IMG/VR virus record: IMGVR_UViG_3300042559_000212
Location: 1-26,433 of that record
Length of the DNA stretch: 26,433 nucleotides
Direction: 5' to 3' (one strand)
From: a virus
The position numbers and the translations under genes were made by a program. Shown piece by piece: positions 13,284-21,488 of this stretch (positions are counted from its first letter, which is position 1; each line of letters starts with the position of its first letter). A model generated the notes under the pieces. That model did not search any database. It was not told where the DNA came from and worked only from the letters and a program-made list of their open reading frames with translations.

Positions 13284-13992
13284 TATCTCAGTTGAGCAGT
13301 TTATTGAAATTAGCCAAATAGACAAAGAGCAGGGAGCTAATAGCTACAATAGTGAATTGATATCTATAGTCACTGATATGACCTATGATGAGGTAGATGA
13401 GCTAGACCTAGATGAGATGGTCCAGATGGTAAATGATATGAAGTGGTCAAACACTCAACCATCTAAACAATATAAGTCAGAGCTCCTAGGTATGAGGATA
13501 AAGCCCTTGTCTAAGCTGTGCCTCTTTGAGTACATAGACCTGGACTATTATTTCAATGATAACTACCATACTAACATAGATAAGATATGTGCTATCCTAT
13601 ACAGGCAGTCTAAGGTAAATGAATGGGGTGAGGTAGTACTGGAGACTTATGACTATGATATACACATAAGAGCTGAGAAGTTTCTAGATCTACCAATTAC
13701 TGAAGTCTATGGTATAGTGGCTGAGTTCCTAAAGTTTAGGGAGAATTTTTTAGATGTGTATAAGAATTTATTTGGCGAAGCTGAAGAGGAGCTAACAGCA
13801 GATGATAAGGCAGCCATGGAGCCTGAAGAGATAAAAGAGGTAGAGGCTGAGGTAAAGAATAATAAGTGGAGCTGGGAGAGAATGATCTACGGCCTTACTG
13901 ATGGGGATATAACTAAGAGTGAAGCTGTAGGAGCTCTACCACTTACCTATGTATTTAATATGTTAGGGATGAAAAAAGAGCTAGACATTTAA
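13258..13992 (+). CDS. Tail assembly chaperone-like protein 2 (opposite strand)
   Basis: A 244-residue, mostly helical acidic protein. Its start MYLPKKWSNISVEQFIEISQ aligns with the LDELTIEQFEVITEL segment of the gene before it (I/L-T/S-x-E-Q-F-x-x-I), so the two are probable paralogues. The C-terminus NNKWSWERMIYGLTDGDITK is typical of chaperones that bind tape measure proteins. It overlaps gene 1 by 26 bases in the +1 frame. An ATG with AGAAG upstream allows independent initiation, but a frameshift product is possible. The gene ends tail to tail with the leftward gene at 13981, with 12 bases shared. Confidence 0.62.
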   Translation: MYLPKKWSNISVEQFIEISQIDKEQGANSYNSELISIVTDMTYDEVDELDLDEMVQMVNDMKWSNTQPSKQYKSELLGMRIKPLSKLCLFEYIDLDYYFNDNYHTNIDKICAILYRQSKVNEWGEVVLETYDYDIHIRAEKFLDLPITEVYGIVAEFLKFRENFLDVYKNLFGEAEEELTADDKAAMEPEEIKEVEAEVKNNKWSWERMIYGLTDGDITKSEAVGALPLTYVFNMLGMKKELDI

Positions 13993-14451
13993 CGGATACC
14001 CCTCAATGAAATCAGCAGGAGGATCTAATGCATAGAAAGTGTATACTAGTTTTTGATTTTCTTTGACAACAGGCACCCATTGGTTCATAGGATAATTTTT
14101 ACTAAGCCAATCAAAGTACTGTTGATATATTTCAGCAGTGATACCTGAGCTCTCCATTTCCTGAGTAAATTTATCTACAAATTCTCTAGGAGCTATCTGC
14201 CCATTATTAGGACCATAAGCATTAGAAGTTTGTGGTACTCCATTATTCAAAAAGATAAAGTAATACATTGCTATTATCTCTATCTCTAATCTTTCCATGT
14301 TTACTATCTGAGCATTAATTCTAATGCTATCTACTAGGGTACTTCCTGTAGGATTAGAGATATCATCTCTTACTATCCTTTTAAGAATAGTAGCCATCTT
14401 TCTCCTAGTAGGATAAAGCACATTGAATATACCATTTTTAGCGTATGCCAT
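13981..14451 (-). CDS. Tail/neck completion candidate (HK97 gp10-like pattern)
   Basis: A 156-residue protein. The segment MYYFIFLNNGVPQTSNAY followed by GQIAPREFVDKFTQEMES resembles the N-G-V/R and P-R-x-F-V features of HK97 gp10-like tail completion proteins, though weakly. The N-terminus (MAYAKNGIFNVLYPTRRKMA) is basic and helical. It lies after the tail fibre and a 49-residue gene, and converges with the plus-strand chaperones. Function in joining tail and head, or in fixing tail length, is inferred. Confidence 0.45.
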   Translation of the reverse strand: MAYAKNGIFNVLYPTRRKMATILKRIVRDDISNPTGSTLVDSIRINAQIVNMERLEIEIIAMYYFIFLNNGVPQTSNAYGPNNGQIAPREFVDKFTQEMESSGITAEIYQQYFDWLSKNYPMNQWVPVVKENQKLVYTFYALDPPADFIEGYPLNV

Positions 14452-14587
14452 CTCTTAAATCTTTATAAATCTCTACTGTATCATCTACTAAGATAATACC
14501 CTTATCAGTTTCTACGTGAAGTTGTGTATCACTAATAATCTCAACAGGTCCAGTAATAGTGTAATCAGTTCCGTTAATATTAAACAT
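14438..14587 (-). CDS. 49-residue beta-rich hypothetical protein
   Basis: A short gene (MFNINGTDYTITGPVEIISD and on) that overlaps the end of the tail fibre gene by 8 bases and the start of the next gene by 14 bases. The product is a likely small beta structure with alternating hydrophobic residues (TQLHVETDKGIILVDDTVEI) and no cysteine or membrane part. The tight overlaps support it. It could be a minor tail component or fibre chaperone; nothing decides this. Confidence 0.55.
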   Translation of the reverse strand: MFNINGTDYTITGPVEIISDTQLHVETDKGIILVDDTVEIYKDLRDGIR

Positions 14588-15650
14588 AAGCAAAAACTTT
14601 GAATAAATCTACATTAGCTACATCAGCTATATTCTGACATTGCATAGTAAATAGAATATATTGGTTACTTGTTCGATTGAATGTGGTAGTTTGAATAGCT
14701 CCGACAGTATACTCTGATTGTGTAGAACCTACCATTGTTCTAAGACTTGTGCCATCATAGCTATAGTTACGTTCGCAATATCCTAAATAAGCAGTACCTC
14801 CACCATTCATAGTGTATATATTACTAATCAATGTAGCACCTGTTAAGCTATTAGTAGTGTTAGAGTATATCCTGCCATACATTTGCCCCAAGTTACCTGA
14901 TTGCCTATGCATTCTAAACACTAACTGCAAAATGTTATTAAGGCTAAAAGTATTCGCAGGTATTAATAAAGAGTGACAAATAGTGACAGTGTTAAGAGTG
15001 GTAGGAGTTCCTAGTATACCACTATACCCTAATAACTTAGGCCCGATGGTCACGTTACCACTACCTACTAATGAGTTACCATTAACTGTCTTTATGTTGG
15101 TACCACTTACTAGCGTAGGTTGGTAGGTAGTAGTATCCACACTTCCATCTGCTTTCAAAAATTGTGTAGATGTACCGCTAGTTTTCTTTATAGTAGTAGC
15201 TTCTAAATCACCTACAATAGTAACAGCATTACCGCTGCCGCTTGTCTTGTTAACATATATACCCTCACCTGCACCACCTTTAGTGATTGTGATTGCCTTA
15301 CCGCTTCCACTAGTGTGATTAACGGTTAATGTATCAGAACTTCCACCTGTAGCAAACGTACCTTGAGTAGCTGTTAAATCATGACTACCTAAGTTGACAT
15401 CTGCTGTTGCACCTGTGTATGGTACTTTGTTATCTAATGCACCTTGCAAATCAGTCTGAGCTGATAGCGTTCCTGTGATACCTCCCCAAGTTGCACTACC
15501 ACCACTAGCAGCTGCTATAATTTGAGCGCCTGTGATTGTGTTATTAAATTCCACCCCACCAATAATAGAAGTGCAATCTAGTAAATCAGTTGGCTGTAAG
15601 TCGCCTATATGTGCTGGAGCTGTTGCTCTCCATTTACCCCACCATCCCAT
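14580..15650 (-). CDS. Tail fibre / receptor-binding protein
   Basis: A 356-residue fibre-type protein. Residues about 55-90 have the collar-like pattern ITGTLSAQTDLQGALDNKV and PYTGATADVNLGSHDLTAT, standard in phage fibres. Residues 110-123 (NHTSGSGKAITI) and 134-145 (NKTSGSGNAVTI) form an internal repeat, glycine and threonine rich, likely a trimeric beta shaft. FLKADGSVDTTTYQP and VNGNSLVGSGNVTI at about 164-202 are further fibre modules. The C-terminal part (about 207-356) is different, beta-rich with aromatic residues and three cysteines, and is the probable receptor-binding head. Low-complexity coding and a distinct tip are consistent with frequent domain exchange. Confidence 0.8.
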   Translation of the reverse strand: MGWWGKWRATAPAHIGDLQPTDLLDCTSIIGGVEFNNTITGAQIIAAASGGSATWGGITGTLSAQTDLQGALDNKVPYTGATADVNLGSHDLTATQGTFATGGSSDTLTVNHTSGSGKAITITKGGAGEGIYVNKTSGSGNAVTIVGDLEATTIKKTSGTSTQFLKADGSVDTTTYQPTLVSGTNIKTVNGNSLVGSGNVTIGPKLLGYSGILGTPTTLNTVTICHSLLIPANTFSLNNILQLVFRMHRQSGNLGQMYGRIYSNTTNSLTGATLISNIYTMNGGGTAYLGYCERNYSYDGTSLRTMVGSTQSEYTVGAIQTTTFNRTSNQYILFTMQCQNIADVANVDLFKVFAYV

Positions 15651-15653
15651 ATC

Positions 15654-15911
15654 TTAGCTTGTTGCGTTTTCCCATGCCTCAATAACATTGAGTGAATTTC
15701 TACTACCTCTTAATGCTACTACTATATCCTCCATGTAGTTATTAGATCTACGAGCATCACCTCCTGCTGCTTCTAAGATATCAAACATTAAACACTTAGA
15801 TCTATTAGGATTGACACCGTAGTATTCAGCTATGCCTAGAAGTAAGCTAGTATTATCATATCCTGTTACCCCTAAGTTATCTGCTATTTGTTGTAGTGTA
15901 TTATTTGCCAT
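15654..15911 (-). CDS. 85-residue hypothetical protein in the tail block
   Basis: A compact helical protein (MANNTLQQIADNLGVTGYDN, then LLLGIAEYYGVNP and RRSNNYMEDIVVALRGS). No known motif is seen. The start directly abuts a leader motif copy (TAATATAGGT), so expression from its own leader is likely. It lies between the tail terminator candidate and the fibre gene, so a virion or fibre assembly role is plausible, but not shown. Confidence 0.55.
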   Translation of the reverse strand: MANNTLQQIADNLGVTGYDNTSLLLGIAEYYGVNPNRSKCLMFDILEAAGGDARRSNNYMEDIVVALRGSRNSLNVIEAWENATS

Positions 15912-15921
15912 ACCTATATTA
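15912..15921 (-). promoter_or_regulatory. Leader motif copy
   Basis: TAATATAGGT abuts the ATG of the 85-residue gene. AAACAAAT stands about 20 bases upstream on the minus strand, as also seen before the genes at 22970 and 25225. Confidence 0.6.
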
Positions 15922-15940
15922 GTTTAGTAAAGTGATTTGT

Positions 15941-16375
15941 TTAGATCGGCACAGCGCAGTCAGTCCAATCATTGACAGTAAGAGTGATAGTCATCTGATA
16001 GCCTGCAGCGTAATCTAGCAAGTCATTGTTGAGGGGTGTAAAAGTAGGCACACCTACCACATCAAAGTCATAGTCAGTGCTATCAGTAAAGTATACATTG
16101 AGATCACTAAGGATCTGTTGAGTATCACTAAGAATAGTTATGATGTTAGCTCTATCCTTTTGTATGATGTCATAGCAGTAGATATCGAAGGTAAACTCAG
16201 TAGTGTTCTCAGTTGGGATAACTCCACTAGGCACGATATACACCAGGGGATACTTCTCATCCTGAGTAGCAAAGTTATAGAGCTGCTCTTTGAAGTCAGT
16301 ACCTACCTTAAATACTTGCTTATGGGCTGTGTAAAATGCTATTATTTTATTGGTTATTGCTTGTAAGGAATTCAT
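15941..16375 (-). CDS. Tail terminator/completion candidate
   Basis: A 144-residue protein: an N-terminal helix (MNSLQAITNKIIAFYTAHKQ), then a beta sheet with YPLVYIVPSGVIPTENTTEF and TFDIYCYDI, and a closing strand YQMTITLTVNDW. This fold order (helix, sheet, helix, sheet) is that of tail terminator proteins such as gpU-like ones. It overlaps the tape measure stop by 4 bases (ATGA), so it is made in step with the tape measure. The assignment is structural inference without a diagnostic motif. Confidence 0.5.
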   Translation of the reverse strand: MNSLQAITNKIIAFYTAHKQVFKVGTDFKEQLYNFATQDEKYPLVYIVPSGVIPTENTTEFTFDIYCYDIIQKDRANIITILSDTQQILSDLNVYFTDSTDYDFDVVGVPTFTPLNNDLLDYAAGYQMTITLTVNDWTDCAVPI

Positions 16376-18609
16376 AGCTCTGAGTTTTTATTTATCATGT
16401 TAATTTTCTTTTGCACGTTTGTTATCTGAGTTTCACTAACCACAGCTGTAACCATCATATTACCACTACCACCTGAACTATCACCTCCTGCACTCATAGC
16501 ATTAGCATTGTTTGATGAGCCAAAGAGCTGAGCTGCTTGAGGTATCATAGTGGCTGTATTGCTACCAGTATCTCCACCTCCAGTGTCACCTCCTCCTGCT
16601 GTTACAGGGGTAGATGGTGATGTGAGTAACTGCTTAGCCTTAGCTATGTTTGTCGCTATCTGAATAACACCTGAAGCAAATTGTGCTATACCTGCACCTC
16701 CTGCTGTTACACCATTCAATGGGTTAGTATTAGCAGCTGCTACCAATGCAGAGATAGCTTTAGCAGTATCAATACCTATTTGAATAAGAGCAGAGGCCTT
16801 GTTAAATTTCTCAAGTTTCTTTTGGTCCTTAATGAGCATCCCTCCTAAGTTGGTGAGCCCATCTACTGTATCCTTAGCAAACCCTAACTTAGCATCTCTT
16901 ACTTTTCTATTATTTTCTACCTCAGCATTAGCAGCAGCAATGTTAGCATTATCAATATCAATATCATACTTATTCTTTAGGGCTAGCAAAGTCTCAGCAT
17001 TACCATTAGCAAGCTGTTGCTCTTTTAGATACTGAGCCTCAATGGCCATTATTTTACGTTGATCATCAGTTAGGCCTAAATTGTTTAATGAGTCTAGCAA
17101 AGCCTGCTGATCTGCTATCTTCTTATCTGCTCTAGCCTTAGTAGTAGCTTCATCTGCTATTCTCAACTGCTCTTGAAATTCTGCAAATTGTGCAGAGTCT
17201 GCTCCATACTTTTCTTTAGCTGCATTAACAGAAGCCTGATAAGCTACCTGTTGCTGTGCTGCTATCTTAGCCTCACCCTCAACCATGTTAGCTATCTTTA
17301 ATGCATTGAGTGCCTGGAAGGCTTCGTTTTCTTTTTGCTTTGCAGCTGCTAGTGCAGCCTCAGTCATTTTATCCTTCTCTTGAGTTTCTGCTAAATCAAA
17401 GGCTGCTTTTAAGTCTTTCTTTTCTTTGTCAGTCTTAGTAGCATCTTTAAGCAAATCAGCTCGTAATCTATCATACTTTTCAGTAAGTGCCTCTGCTTCT
17501 CTTTTTGCATTATCTTTTATAGCAGCTATTCTTAAATCTTCAATTTGTCTTTCAGCATTTAATCTGTTTGTATCATATTCTTTTTGGTCTGCTTTTCTTT
17601 TATCATTAATAGCCTTATAGACAGCCCTAGCATTCTCAGCTACCTTCTTTGCATTATCAGTGACCTTATCTTCATTATCAGCTACCTTCTTTGCATTGGC
17701 TGCGTACATCTCCTCTCTTGTATTATAGCCATCTTCTATAATATCATTTTCTGCTTTAATCTTGTCTATTAATTCCTGCTTTGCCTTGTCAGCATCTTCG
17801 CCTACCATATGGGCCATTGACTCTAAGGTATCCTCAGCGTTTTTCAATCTTACCTCGGCTTCAGCAGATTGCTCTTGAGATTTTTGTACTTCTAATATAG
17901 ATGTATCTTTACCTGCTATCCTTGCCATAGCTATCTCATGGTCATAGTACTTACCTATCTTTTCAGTTCTTAACTTACTAGCCTCTGTGCTTTTCTCAGC
18001 AGCAGCTTTTACAGCCTCAGCATTCTCATCAGCAGCATAAGAGGTAAGTCCCATCATATCAGTGAGAGCTTTGAAGCCATCTATAAGAGCATAGATAGGA
18101 GCCATCAAAGCATCGATAACTACTTCTAAAACTCCGAAATACTTAAGCACCAATACTACAGCTGCTACTATTCCGACAATAACTAAAGCTAGATAAAAGT
18201 AAGGGTTTGTAAGTAACTGTAATCCTATCTTAAGCATCTGAGCTCCCATTTTTCCTGCAGCAGAAGTAAGAGCTCCTAAGCCAGAAGTAAGATCTGATAG
18301 TTTTAATTTGCTAAGAGTACCTGTAAAAGCAGTTACCTGAGTAGCTGCCTTCTTAAAGTCTAAGTTCATTAGACTATCCTTAATGCCACTTACTTGATTT
18401 CCTACCTGTTGAATTGTAGATCCTGTGCTAAAGTTCTTAATAGTCTTATTAGTATCTTTAAGCTTCTGATTAAGCTCACCTGCCCTGGAGGATAATCTTT
18501 CTATCTCAGCAGGATCCGTAGCAGTTACCAAATCACTCTTGATCTGCTTAAGCTCAGCCTTCATCTCACCCAGGCCTGCTAATTTTATAGGGATTATTAC
18601 CTCGTTCAT
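16372..18609 (-). CDS. Tape measure protein
   Basis: A 745-residue tail length protein. It begins MNEVIIPIKLAGLGEMKAEL, continues with heptad-like coiled coil (20-60), one strong hydrophobic segment at about 137-157 (FYLALVIVGIVAAVVLVLKY) that could act in membrane penetration during DNA entry, then about 400 residues of charged coiled coil rich in A, K, E and D, a second amphipathic region with AGGAGIAQFASGVIQIATNI, and a glycine-rich low-complexity end. A 14-residue internal repeat (NAKKVADN / NAKKVAEN) lies at about 305-325. At about 1.5 angstrom per residue the tail would be near 110 nm, indicating a siphovirus. No lysozyme or peptidase domain is visible. Confidence 0.92.
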   Translation of the reverse strand: MNEVIIPIKLAGLGEMKAELKQIKSDLVTATDPAEIERLSSRAGELNQKLKDTNKTIKNFSTGSTIQQVGNQVSGIKDSLMNLDFKKAATQVTAFTGTLSKLKLSDLTSGLGALTSAAGKMGAQMLKIGLQLLTNPYFYLALVIVGIVAAVVLVLKYFGVLEVVIDALMAPIYALIDGFKALTDMMGLTSYAADENAEAVKAAAEKSTEASKLRTEKIGKYYDHEIAMARIAGKDTSILEVQKSQEQSAEAEVRLKNAEDTLESMAHMVGEDADKAKQELIDKIKAENDIIEDGYNTREEMYAANAKKVADNEDKVTDNAKKVAENARAVYKAINDKRKADQKEYDTNRLNAERQIEDLRIAAIKDNAKREAEALTEKYDRLRADLLKDATKTDKEKKDLKAAFDLAETQEKDKMTEAALAAAKQKENEAFQALNALKIANMVEGEAKIAAQQQVAYQASVNAAKEKYGADSAQFAEFQEQLRIADEATTKARADKKIADQQALLDSLNNLGLTDDQRKIMAIEAQYLKEQQLANGNAETLLALKNKYDIDIDNANIAAANAEVENNRKVRDAKLGFAKDTVDGLTNLGGMLIKDQKKLEKFNKASALIQIGIDTAKAISALVAAANTNPLNGVTAGGAGIAQFASGVIQIATNIAKAKQLLTSPSTPVTAGGGDTGGGDTGSNTATMIPQAAQLFGSSNNANAMSAGGDSSGGSGNMMVTAVVSETQITNVQKKINMINKNSEL
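17636..17697. repeat. Direct repeat of 20 bases inside the tape measure gene
   Basis: The 20-mer TCAGCTACCTTCTTTGCATT occurs at 17636-17655 and 17678-17697, 42 bases (14 codons) apart. It encodes the repeated NAKKVA(D/E)N motif. The in-frame spacing suggests that tape measure length changes by duplication or loss of coiled-coil units. Confidence 0.75.
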
Positions 18610-18610
18610 C

Positions 18611-21487
18611 TTATCCGTAGTATTTAATTTCGATTGTTGTATTTAATAAGTAACCATCTATGTATCCTGTACCTATTTGTGAGGTAAATATTTCTATATA
18701 ATTTCCTACACCTATGTAGCTAACTGATATTATTCCATCATAAAATACATTATTGATTAGCACAGTTATCCTAGGAACTATTATATCACCTATATTGTAT
18801 CCATCTAAATATCCTTTATACGCACCCACTGCTCCTCGTGTCCAAGTAATACCACCTAGCGTATCATTAAGCACCTCAGGTATAGGATCACCTAATCCTG
18901 CCTGTGTTAAGTTAGCAGTGTATACTAATGGAGTGATGCCTACAGGTACTCCATTAAATGTGCTAGCTCTTAGGTTGTCTCCTACTAAATCATTCTCACT
19001 CACTATGTATCCATCACCTACTACCACTGATCTAGTGCCTCCCACTATTACGTTACCTCTTCCCATTACCTGAGCAGTAGCCTGATTGCTAAATACATTA
19101 GAGGTAATCATTTGAGTAGTATTGATACCACCCATAGCTAACATCTGCATAGGCCCTGTTGCTGCCGGAGGGGTAGGTATCACTGGACCACCTGGTCCCA
19201 TGAAAGGTAAAAAGTTAATCTCGTTATCTATGCTGATGAGTTCTACCCTTGTAAGCTTGCGAGCATTGGCATCGTAGTCTATTACCTTATTGATATTCCA
19301 CCATGAGTTATCTATCCTTATCTTATCATTTAACTTAAGAGCTTGGATATCATTCTCCTTTAAATCAAAGTTGGCTATGAGCATCTTACCATTGTTAATC
19401 TGCCCCATTGTACGCCTCCAGTATCTGTTGTATAGATTGTTGTCAGTTAGGTTGCTAGGTTGGTAGTAGTAGAAGTCGCAGATAGCGAAGTTAATATCAA
19501 AGCTTGGTGTAAGTGGATCGTCAAAGTGACCTACCAAAGGATAGCTAGTTAAGTTACTTTGCCCTACAGATCCATAGTCTAAAATAGAGTAAGGCCCACA
19601 GGTTGCTAATGCTACACCTGTAAGTGTCTTATCGTATAGTATCCTTATGTTTGTCTCAGGTGCTGCACCTGCTATCATAGGTACGAATGCTCCGAACAAA
19701 GTTTTGATAACAGGAGTAGGGCTAAATAGTATAGCCTTAGTTTCTACCTCTTTAACATACTCATTATCGAAGATAACCTCAGCTTGACCATAGATATCAT
19801 TAGTGGCATTGGTGTAGGTTGTATTAGGCCCATCTTTATCAGCTGCATAAGTAAGTATCACTTTCTTAGCTGTAATCTCAGGTAAAAAAGATAGCTCCTG
19901 CTCCTGGTCTTTAGCAAGCTTATCAGTCCAATCTACCTCCACACCACTATCATAAAAGTCATCTCTATTTTGCAGTAGTAGTTTGTTTGGCTGTACGTTA
20001 TCTACCTGAGCATATAGGTTGTACATGTTAAAGATGCCCTTAATAAAATCTGACTGCTTAATCTTCTTAGGCACGTAATCATTAACATCTATAGTACCAC
20101 CTATTGCATAGATTGTGCTACTAGGTACAATGCTTAGTTGTATGTTTGTTATCACAGCCTGTATAATTATCTGACCAGCAGCTGGAGGAACGCCTGATGG
20201 TAATAATTTTTTCCATGATCTATATGTAGTTACACCTGCAATAACGAGATTAACTTGATTTACATTTATCCCTAAAGTACCTAATGATAATTGATTAAGT
20301 GTTGTATAGCCAAGTGGTATAGTAGTTACTATTGTTTGAGTAAGTATATTAGTTGTACCATTAATTATAGATAGTGGAGCCTGCACAGCATTATTTACTG
20401 ATGTACTATTAGCAGGAGGGGTAGTATTAGTATATAGGTTGCTAAAGATAATAGGCTGCCCTGCTGCACTAACTCCTAAACTTGGTTTGTAAAATATTGG
20501 AGCAGCTACACCTGATGCATTACTAGCAAAACATGTTACCCCTGAAGTATTAACTATATTAAGCTGATAGCTCATAGTTATCTGATAGTCATACTGCTGT
20601 GAGTTAGCTGAGCTTATATTGAATGGTGTAGTGTATACACCTGTGATAGGGTTAAATATATTCTGAGGATCTTCTAGCTCAGTAAAGTTATCAATATTAA
20701 TCTTAGTGGCAGGCGTAGTATTTGTTGCTATATAAGCTATATTAGAAATACCAAAACCATTGTTAGCCCCATTGATTGTAGTAGGCACTGTTTTTTCTGC
20801 TTTAACCAAATAGTCATTATAGTCAAAGTTATCTACCCCTCCATTGTAAGGAATGAAGAGCTTATCAAATCTATCGTATGCAATGGTAGGCCAATCATAA
20901 GTAAAGCCAGCATCTTCAAAGATCCTATCAAAGTATACCTTAGCAAATATAGCAGGCTTAAACTCTTGAGTGTTATAGATGTAGGCTGAGTTAGCAGGGA
21001 GAAAATACTTGAAGCCATTTACCACCGTATTAGCAAATCTATTTTTTACATTGAATGCATCATAGGTATGGTTGAAATCTGAGAAGTCTATATCAGTTAG
21101 TTCCTTGTTAGCTATAGCTGTAAATAAATCTGCTTTACTATCCTTAATCAATACCTCATACTCTACATGCTCCTCATAGCCATCAGTCATCTGAGCCTTT
21201 TTAACTGAAGTAAGCTGAACAGATACATCCTCCATAATAGGGATACCATCCTGTATAACTGATCCTGTAGTAAGAGCATTGATGTTAAACGTGCCCTCAA
21301 TTATATTCACATCATAGTAGTGGTTGAGTAGGTTGTTGTTATTCTTGCTACCAGTAAGAGTGATAGTCTTAGAGTAGTTACCTTGTCTCTTAGATACATC
21401 TCTAATATCTCCTACCTGAAAATTCAAAGGGAAGGCTGTACCCTCCTTAACATCTAAGTAGCCTGTTGCTAATTGTATCCTTACCAT
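18611..21487 (-). CDS. Large tail tip/baseplate protein
   Basis: A 958-residue protein directly before the tape measure gene in transcription, one base apart. The N-terminus MVRIQLATGYLDVKEGTAFP followed by FQVGDIRDVSKRQGNYSKTI and LTGSKNNNNLLNHYYDV is a signature start of a tail protein family in Bacteroidota phages and prophages. The middle is beta-rich with long T/N/I stretches. Residues about 800-860 (RGNVIVGGTRSVVVGDGY, NLRASTFNGVPVG) resemble fibre-like beta modules, so the protein may combine a tip hub and host contact. It probably corresponds to distal tail or Tal-like proteins, but no enzyme motif is visible. Confidence 0.7.
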   Translation of the reverse strand: MVRIQLATGYLDVKEGTAFPLNFQVGDIRDVSKRQGNYSKTITLTGSKNNNNLLNHYYDVNIIEGTFNINALTTGSVIQDGIPIMEDVSVQLTSVKKAQMTDGYEEHVEYEVLIKDSKADLFTAIANKELTDIDFSDFNHTYDAFNVKNRFANTVVNGFKYFLPANSAYIYNTQEFKPAIFAKVYFDRIFEDAGFTYDWPTIAYDRFDKLFIPYNGGVDNFDYNDYLVKAEKTVPTTINGANNGFGISNIAYIATNTTPATKINIDNFTELEDPQNIFNPITGVYTTPFNISSANSQQYDYQITMSYQLNIVNTSGVTCFASNASGVAAPIFYKPSLGVSAAGQPIIFSNLYTNTTPPANSTSVNNAVQAPLSIINGTTNILTQTIVTTIPLGYTTLNQLSLGTLGINVNQVNLVIAGVTTYRSWKKLLPSGVPPAAGQIIIQAVITNIQLSIVPSSTIYAIGGTIDVNDYVPKKIKQSDFIKGIFNMYNLYAQVDNVQPNKLLLQNRDDFYDSGVEVDWTDKLAKDQEQELSFLPEITAKKVILTYAADKDGPNTTYTNATNDIYGQAEVIFDNEYVKEVETKAILFSPTPVIKTLFGAFVPMIAGAAPETNIRILYDKTLTGVALATCGPYSILDYGSVGQSNLTSYPLVGHFDDPLTPSFDINFAICDFYYYQPSNLTDNNLYNRYWRRTMGQINNGKMLIANFDLKENDIQALKLNDKIRIDNSWWNINKVIDYDANARKLTRVELISIDNEINFLPFMGPGGPVIPTPPAATGPMQMLAMGGINTTQMITSNVFSNQATAQVMGRGNVIVGGTRSVVVGDGYIVSENDLVGDNLRASTFNGVPVGITPLVYTANLTQAGLGDPIPEVLNDTLGGITWTRGAVGAYKGYLDGYNIGDIIVPRITVLINNVFYDGIISVSYIGVGNYIEIFTSQIGTGYIDGYLLNTTIEIKYYG

Positions 21488-21488
21488 C

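Noticed and set aside
18753-19073. 106-codon plus-strand open frame
   Set aside because: Antisense to the 958-residue tail gene; proline/serine/threonine-rich shadow without leader or promoter.
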